Both the position numbers and the translations under genes were made by a program. This document shows positions 59,269 through 64,000 of a stretch of DNA of 64,000 nt, piece after piece. Numbering within the stretch: position 1 is the stretch's first letter; each line of letters starts with the position of its first letter. The notes under the pieces were generated by a model. The model did no database searches. It saw nothing but the letters and a program-made list of their open reading frames with translations, and was not told the origin of the DNA. The stretch spans positions 62,001 through 126,000 of the forward strand of contig NZ_MAFC01000025.1 of assembly GCF_002013465.1 (NCBI RefSeq), in the 5' to 3' direction. The stretch is from Mycobacterium sp. D16R12. GTDB lineage: Bacteria > Actinomycetota > Actinomycetes > Mycobacteriales > Mycobacteriaceae.

Positions 59269-59814
59269 CTACCTTCCAGACTTACCGGATGCCGCCTGGA
59301 TTAGCGAAATGGCCGACGCCTTGCTGATCTTCCAGCCGTCCTGATTCACGAAGTTGATCTTCGTCGTGTAGGCCTGGGTCTTGGGTCCGGTGATGGTGAC
59401 CGCGGCCGAGGCCAGACCCGGTCCGGTGGATTTGACGTCGGACACCGTGAAGGCGAGCGGTAGGAAACCGTCGCGGTTCGCGTTCTTGAACGCGCGATCG
59501 GCGTAGATCCCCTCCCCGGCGCCGATGCCACCCTCGACCAGACCGCCCTTGGCGAGGGCCGACACGCCCGGATCGGCGAGCGAATACAGCAAACCGCTCA
59601 ACTCATCGGATGTGGGCGTGGCATCGGCCGGGTCGGAAGGAACGTCCATCGGGATATCCCACGACACGGGTGCGATACCCGCGGGTATTGCGATCGTTGC
59701 TGTCGGGCCAGGAGAGCTGGCTGTCGGCTCGCCCATTGGCACTACCAAGCCGACCGCGGCCGCCGCGAGTAAACCCAGCATGGCGACCCCCGACATACCG
59801 GTTTGTGAGCTCAC
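59269..59814 (-). CDS. MTB12/CFP-2-like secreted antigen-family protein
   Basis: This 181-residue protein has an N-terminal hydrophobic signal (VAMLGLLAAAAVGLVVPMG) and a Ser/Pro/Thr linker. The folded domain matches low-molecular-weight antigen MTB12: LSGLLYSLADPGVSALAKGG, LVEGGIGAGEG, FLPLAFTVSDVKS, KINFVNQDGWKISKASAISL. No lipobox is seen, so it is probably secreted or signal-anchored. It lies 35 bases upstream of the lppK-like paralogue on the same strand, a tandem pair. The GTG at 59814 is chosen, with AAAGGA upstream. The frame stays open to 59994 without homology and crosses into the mpa region. Confidence 0.83.
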   Translation of the reverse strand: MSSQTGMSGVAMLGLLAAAAVGLVVPMGEPTASSPGPTATIAIPAGIAPVSWDIPMDVPSDPADATPTSDELSGLLYSLADPGVSALAKGGLVEGGIGAGEGIYADRAFKNANRDGFLPLAFTVSDVKSTGPGLASAAVTITGPKTQAYTTKINFVNQDGWKISKASAISLIQAASGKSGR

Positions 59815-59959
59815 GGTTGTCCTTTCGATCGACCTGAATGTGACGAACGCTAACAGCGTAGACGTCACAGACAACGGGTAGACCCCGCATGACCGGCCAA
59901 TCGCCGGTAGCGTTGAAGTATCCACCGCACCAATTCTCGGTGTGGGAAAGGAGGACATC

Positions 59960-61777
59960 ATGAGTGAGTCGGAGCGTTCAGAGGCGTTCGGCACACCGGA
60001 TGCCGCCGAGCTGGAGCGGCTACGCCGAGAGATTGCGGCGCTTCGCCAAGAGCTGGAAGACAGTGCGACTCAGCGAGGAGCGAGCGCCGGCGATACCAGT
60101 CGTCTGCGCGACCTGAACCAGCTCGAGGCTCGCATCGACTCCCTGAATGCGCGGAACGCCAAGCTGATGGACACCCTCAAGGAGGCCCGTCAGCAGCTCT
60201 TGGCGCTGCGCGAGGAAGTTGACCGGCTGGGCCAGCCGCCGAGCGGTTACGGCGTGTTGCTGGCGGTGCAGGCCGACGACACAGTCGACGTCTTCACCTC
60301 GGGCCGCAAGATGCGGGTGACCTGCTCGCCCAACATCGAAACCGCTGAGTTGCGCCTGGGGCAGACCGTGCGCCTCAACGAGGCGCTCACCGTGGTCGAG
60401 GCCGGCCACTTCGAATCTGTCGGTGAGATAAGCACGCTGCGGGAGCTGCTGGACGATGGCCACCGCGCGCTTGTGGTCGGACATGCCGACGAGGAACGGA
60501 TCGTCTGGCTGGCCGATCCACTGATTGCACCCGACCTCTCCGACGTGTCCGAGGACGCTGACGGAGCGGATCTCAAGCCCCGGAAACTACGGCCCGGCGA
60601 TTCGTTGCTGGTTGACACCAAGGCGGGGTACGCCTTCGAGCGGATCCCCAAGGCCGAGGTCGAGGATCTCGTGCTCGAGGAGGTGCCGGACGTCAGCTAC
60701 GGCGATATCGGCGGCCTGACCCGGCAGATCGAGCAGATCCGCGACGCAGTGGAGCTGCCGTTCCTGCACAAGGACCTCTACCGGGAGTACGCCCTGCGCC
60801 CGCCCAAGGGTGTGCTGCTGTACGGGCCTCCCGGATGCGGAAAGACGCTCATCGCCAAGGCCGTGGCCAACTCGCTGGCCAAGAAGATGGCCGAGCTGCG
60901 TGGCGACGACTCGCGTGAGGCGAAGTCCTACTTCCTGAACATCAAGGGCCCGGAGCTGCTCAACAAGTTCGTCGGTGAGACCGAGCGGCATATCCGCTTG
61001 ATCTTCCAGCGAGCCCGCGAAAAGGCTTCGGACGGTACGCCGGTCATCGTTTTCTTCGACGAGATGGACTCCATATTCCGCACCCGCGGTACCGGTGTCA
61101 GCTCCGATGTCGAGACGACCGTGGTGCCGCAGCTGCTCTCCGAGATCGACGGTGTCGAAGGCCTGGAGAACGTCATCGTCATCGGCGCCTCCAACCGTGA
61201 AGACATGATCGATCCGGCGATCCTGCGGCCCGGCCGCCTGGACGTGAAGATCAAGATTGAACGGCCGGATGCCGAGTCGGCACAGGACATCTTCTCCAAG
61301 TACCTCACCGAGAAGCTGCCCGTCAACGAAGACGATCTCGCCGAGTTCGGTGGTGATCGCGGGTTGACCATCAAGGCCATGATCGAGAAGGTCGTGGACC
61401 GGATGTACGCCGAGATCGACGACAACCGGTTCCTGGAGGTCACCTATGCCAATGGTGACAAGGAAGTCATGTACTTCAAGGACTTCAACTCCGGCGCCAT
61501 GATCCAGAACGTCGTGGACCGCGCGAAGAAGAACGCCATCAAGGCGGTGTTGGAGAGCGGTCAGAAGGGTCTGCGGATTCAGCATCTGCTCGACTCGATC
61601 GTTGACGAGTTCGCCGAGAACGAGGATCTGCCCAACACCACGAATCCGGATGACTGGGCGCGGATCTCGGGCAAGAAGGGCGAGCGGATCGTCTACATCC
61701 GCACGCTGGTCACGGGCAAGAGCTCGAGTGCCAGCCGTGCGATCGACACCGAATCGAGCCTGGGCCAGTATCTGTAG
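59960..61777 (+). CDS. mpa: Proteasome-associated AAA ATPase (Mpa/ARC)
   Basis: This 605-residue ATPase unfolds pupylated proteins for the mycobacterial proteasome. It has an N-terminal coiled coil (about 15-85) that binds Pup, tandem OB domains (to about 230), and an AAA module with YGPPGCGKTLIAKA (Walker A) and IVFFDEMDSIF (Walker B). The C-terminus ends GQYL, with the penultimate Tyr that docks into the 20S core. M. tuberculosis Mpa has 609 residues. ATG 59960 follows a GGAAAGGAGG ribosome site. dop, pup and prc genes are not in this window. Confidence 0.95.
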   Translation: MSESERSEAFGTPDAAELERLRREIAALRQELEDSATQRGASAGDTSRLRDLNQLEARIDSLNARNAKLMDTLKEARQQLLALREEVDRLGQPPSGYGVLLAVQADDTVDVFTSGRKMRVTCSPNIETAELRLGQTVRLNEALTVVEAGHFESVGEISTLRELLDDGHRALVVGHADEERIVWLADPLIAPDLSDVSEDADGADLKPRKLRPGDSLLVDTKAGYAFERIPKAEVEDLVLEEVPDVSYGDIGGLTRQIEQIRDAVELPFLHKDLYREYALRPPKGVLLYGPPGCGKTLIAKAVANSLAKKMAELRGDDSREAKSYFLNIKGPELLNKFVGETERHIRLIFQRAREKASDGTPVIVFFDEMDSIFRTRGTGVSSDVETTVVPQLLSEIDGVEGLENVIVIGASNREDMIDPAILRPGRLDVKIKIERPDAESAQDIFSKYLTEKLPVNEDDLAEFGGDRGLTIKAMIEKVVDRMYAEIDDNRFLEVTYANGDKEVMYFKDFNSGAMIQNVVDRAKKNAIKAVLESGQKGLRIQHLLDSIVDEFAENEDLPNTTNPDDWARISGKKGERIVYIRTLVTGKSSSASRAIDTESSLGQYL

Positions 61778-61801
61778 CCCGTGGTGCCCAGTGCTGACAG
61801 T

Positions 61802-62597
61802 TCACACGCGCTGAGCCGTCAGCACCGCGTTCCAGTCACCGCGCGCGAGCCGGCGCTTGTTCAACGGGTCGTAGCGGTCCAGGAGCCCGGGCACTCGCTG
61901 GTGGGTGACCGTGTGAAAGCCGTGGCGCACAAGCAGTTCGTCGACGTGGGCCGCGGTCATGCCGGTGCGATACGGCTCGCCCCGCCGGGTGACGGACTTC
62001 GATACTCGACGCACCATCGGGCGGGGGCTGTCGTGGCCGACGATGTCCGGATCGCCGTAATCCATCACGAGCCGGCTTCCCGGTGCACAGAGCTTTGTCA
62101 GCTTCGTGAGTGTCGATTCCAGTGCAGGCATCGTCAGGTAGTAGGTGACGCCGAGCCACACCACCAGCGTCGGCGCGGCAGGGTCAAAACCGGAAGTCTC
62201 CAAGCAGGTGATGAGGTCGTCGTGTTCGAAATCGCAGGGCACCCATTGCGGATGAATGCCATGGGGTTCCAGCAGGCGCCTCTTGTCTTGCTGAGTTGAC
62301 GGCGCGTCGACCTCGAACACCGTGACGGTTAGTGATCCGACATGCGCACTGGTGGTGTCAAAACCCGCGCCTAGAATCACAACCTGCCCGATGCCGGACG
62401 CCGCCGCTGCGCGCAACTCGTCATCGGACACCCGCCGTCGCAGTGGTGAGTCCGAGCCGGAACAGCGGATGCGTCACGAACCAGCCGGACTGCGGGTCAT
62501 CGAGCAGGCCGCCGCGTTGCATGGACTCGGCGGCACGCTGCCAGGCGTTGAATTGCGCGGTCAGGCTTGCGGTTTGGTCGAGTCGACGTGGGGGCAT
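61802..62597 (-). pseudogene. Broken SAM-dependent methyltransferase (leucine carboxyl-methyltransferase family)
   Basis: Two overlapping frames together look like one mycobacterial SAM methyltransferase. The upstream piece starts at ATG 62597 (RRLDQTASLTAQFNAWQRAAE ... GWFVTHPLFRLGL) and stops at 62421 after 58 codons. The second frame runs from about 62440 to 61802, with RRRVSDDELRAAAASGIGQ, VVILGAGFDTTSAHV (SAM motif) and LVVWLGVTYYLTMPAL. Intact members are about 280-310 residues and have some 50 residues of lid between these two parts, which are missing here. The simplest reading is an internal deletion that also shifted the frame. A GTG at 62431 could start a 209-residue remnant. A sequencing error alone would not explain the missing lid. 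Confidence 0.66.
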
Positions 62598-62737
62598 ATC
62601 GCGAGGATAGAAAGTCCGGCGGGCGCACGATGAGGCGTTGGCACTATCTGGCAGTGCCTGGCAGGCGGCGGCGGTGCTGGTCAGCGTGATCTTCCTAGCA
62701 TGGCGAGTACACCCCGACTCCAGCCCCAGGAGGACAC

Positions 62738-63343
62738 ATGAAACCCCGAGAAATGCTGTGCGCCGAGCGCGCCAGCCTGGCCGAATTCCTGCACACGCTC
62801 ACCGACGATGACTGGATGACGCCGTCGCTGTGTGCGGGGTGGCGGGTCCGCGATGTCGTGGCACATGCCAGTGTCGACGCGGTATCGCTGGGCGTGTATC
62901 TGGGAACCGCGCTACGTAACCCATCGATCGACAAACTCAACGATGCGCTGGTGGAACGCACCGGGGACCTGTCGAATCAAGAACTGTTGCGCCACTTCGA
63001 GTCGGCGGTGCAACCCGGAGCCTTCGGCAAGATGGCGCCCGCGGCGCTTCATACCGACGCCATGGTGCATCAGCAGGACATCAGGAGACCGTTGGGCAAA
63101 CCGCGTGCCATCCCCACGGACCGGCTGATCTTCGCCTTGGATCATCCGGACTTCGGTGCTCACCCGAAGCGGTACACCAAGGGACTGCGGTTCGTGGCCA
63201 CCGATGTGGACTGGACCACTGGATCCGGGCCCGAGGTACGCGGCACCGGAGAGGCGCTGGTACTGGCAATGGCGGGGCGCCCGGTGGTGATCGGTGAGCT
63301 CGATGGCGAGGGCGTGGCCACCCTGTCCCAGCGGATGCGCTAG
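62738..63343 (+). CDS. Maleylpyruvate isomerase-family (DinB-like, mycothiol-type) protein
   Basis: This 201-residue protein is of the DinB/MDMPI fold. The N-terminal half is CAERASLAEFLHTLTDDDWMTPS then LCAGWRVRDVVAHASVDAV, where the His in VVAHAS and a later His pair (ALHTDAMVHQQDIRRPLG) fit the metal site. Characterised relatives are mycothiol-dependent isomerases or thiol transferases. The substrate cannot be assigned. A GGAGG-like site precedes ATG 62738. The stop codon overlaps the end of the convergent membrane-protein gene by four bases. Confidence 0.8.
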   Translation: MKPREMLCAERASLAEFLHTLTDDDWMTPSLCAGWRVRDVVAHASVDAVSLGVYLGTALRNPSIDKLNDALVERTGDLSNQELLRHFESAVQPGAFGKMAPAALHTDAMVHQQDIRRPLGKPRAIPTDRLIFALDHPDFGAHPKRYTKGLRFVATDVDWTTGSGPEVRGTGEALVLAMAGRPVVIGELDGEGVATLSQRMR

Positions 63344-63999
63344 GTGCGGGTGGCCGCGAGATAGGCGTCGCGGCCGGCCAGGCTGATCGCCACATCGGCG
63401 ATGAGTGGTTCGAAGAAGCGGCTGCGGTACTGGAGGTCGACGCTGCTGTTGACCGTGAAGTACAACCCCGAGAGCACTGCGACCAACAACGCCATGTGGA
63501 TCAGCGTCTGGGGCACTCCGATCCTGATTCCGAACCAGGTGCCCGCGCACGGCGGCGCGGCCCCGGATGCGCAGGCGGCCTCGTTTGACCACAGGGCCAT
63601 CACGTCGTGTGGCACCGCCACGATGCCCAGCAGCATGAAGAAGGCGAACACTCCGGCGGTGAAGAACGCGACCTGAATCGCCTGTGAAACCACCATCACC
63701 AGCAGCACATTGAGGCGTTCCGGCCAGCTCAAGGCCGGGCGCGGTGCGTCGTCGTCGGAGAGATCCGCCAGGGGTGTGCCCACCAGCAGTGATGCGGTCA
63801 CCGGCTGTCCGGCACGGTTCTCGCGCAGGCTGGATAGCTCGTCGCGCACCGTCACGGCCATGAAGGCCAATGCCGTAAGTGCCAGGAAACCGATTGTCTG
63901 CCAAAGCCTTTCCCTGGTGATGCGTGCCGACAGCTGCCAGAGCTCGCCCGTGAAGAACACCACCACGGTCAGCATGAGTAGCGGCAGCGCACGGGACAT
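63340..63999 (-). CDS. Integral membrane protein of unknown function (possibly partial)
   Basis: At least 219 residues are visible. The ATG at 63999 is one base from the window edge, so the true start may lie outside. Hydrophobic segments lie at about residues 4-20, 34-50, 93-125 (LNVLLVMVVSQAIQVAFFTAG and FAFFMLLGIVAV) and 165-185. Between the second and third is a charged cytoplasmic-type stretch (RDELSSLRENRAGQ). I recognise no enzyme motif. In M. tuberculosis a membrane protein gene (Rv2113) sits near mpa and dop, and this may be its counterpart by position. Confidence 0.65.
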   Translation of the reverse strand: MSRALPLLMLTVVVFFTGELWQLSARITRERLWQTIGFLALTALAFMAVTVRDELSSLRENRAGQPVTASLLVGTPLADLSDDDAPRPALSWPERLNVLLVMVVSQAIQVAFFTAGVFAFFMLLGIVAVPHDVMALWSNEAACASGAAPPCAGTWFGIRIGVPQTLIHMALLVAVLSGLYFTVNSSVDLQYRSRFFEPLIADVAISLAGRDAYLAATRT

Positions 64000-64000
64000 G

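Overview
The window is high-GC actinobacterial chromosome and looks like a rapidly growing Mycobacterium, probably of the abscessus/chelonae group (Mycobacteroides). The evidence is a mycobactin-type siderophore cluster with IdeR-type iron boxes, the proteasome ATPase Mpa, an MTB12/LppK antigen pair, DesA-type desaturases, and local gene orders that match M. tuberculosis blocks recalled from memory (PAC2-metH-hisE-hisG; mpa-lppK-trmI). Species assignment is inference. I see no tRNA, rRNA, CRISPR array, insertion sequence or phage gene, and no gene-free stretch longer than 300 bases.

Layout. 1-1290: the end of a metal P-type ATPase, then an Xre-RES toxin-antitoxin pair on the minus strand. 1290-21176: a siderophore locus. 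A minus-strand arm (type II thioesterase, mbtC-like KS, mbtD-like AT-KR-ACP) diverges from a plus-strand NRPS arm (mbtE-, mbtF- and mbtB-like) across a 230-bp region with two IdeR-type boxes. A SagB/ThcOx-type azoline oxidase gene converges tail to tail on the NRPS arm. 21452-29397: an FMN alpha-hydroxy-acid oxidase, a PAC2 protein, cobalamin methionine synthase, a HAD phosphatase, hisE and hisG. 29458-45411: an orphan receiver protein and the complete 14-gene nuoA-N operon for respiratory complex I, most of it joined by 1-8 base overlaps. 45597-56124: accessory lipid and oxidative metabolism: a membrane fatty-acid desaturase, a shortened YrbE/MlaE permease, a P450 with an NTF2-fold partner and a divergent TetR regulator, a MOSC protein, a RecB-like Fe-S nuclease with a thioesterase, a CocE hydrolase and an acyl-ACP desaturase. 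56198-64000: a DEAD-box helicase, trmI, the LppK/MTB12 paralogues, mpa, a broken SAM methyltransferase, a mycothiol-dependent isomerase-family protein and a membrane protein at the window edge.

How the genes work together. The siderophore genes form one assembly line. MbtB-like loads an aryl acid and cyclises a Ser/Thr, MbtE and MbtF add hydroxylysine-type units, and MbtC/MbtD add a ketide unit. The adjacent oxidase suggests that the oxazoline may be oxidised to an oxazole, which is not part of classical mycobactin. The most notable regulatory signal is a nearly identical 22-bp palindrome (core TACGGTACCGTA) in front of the two desaturase genes, 9.6 kb apart. It implies one regulator controls both a membrane desaturase and a soluble acyl-ACP desaturase.
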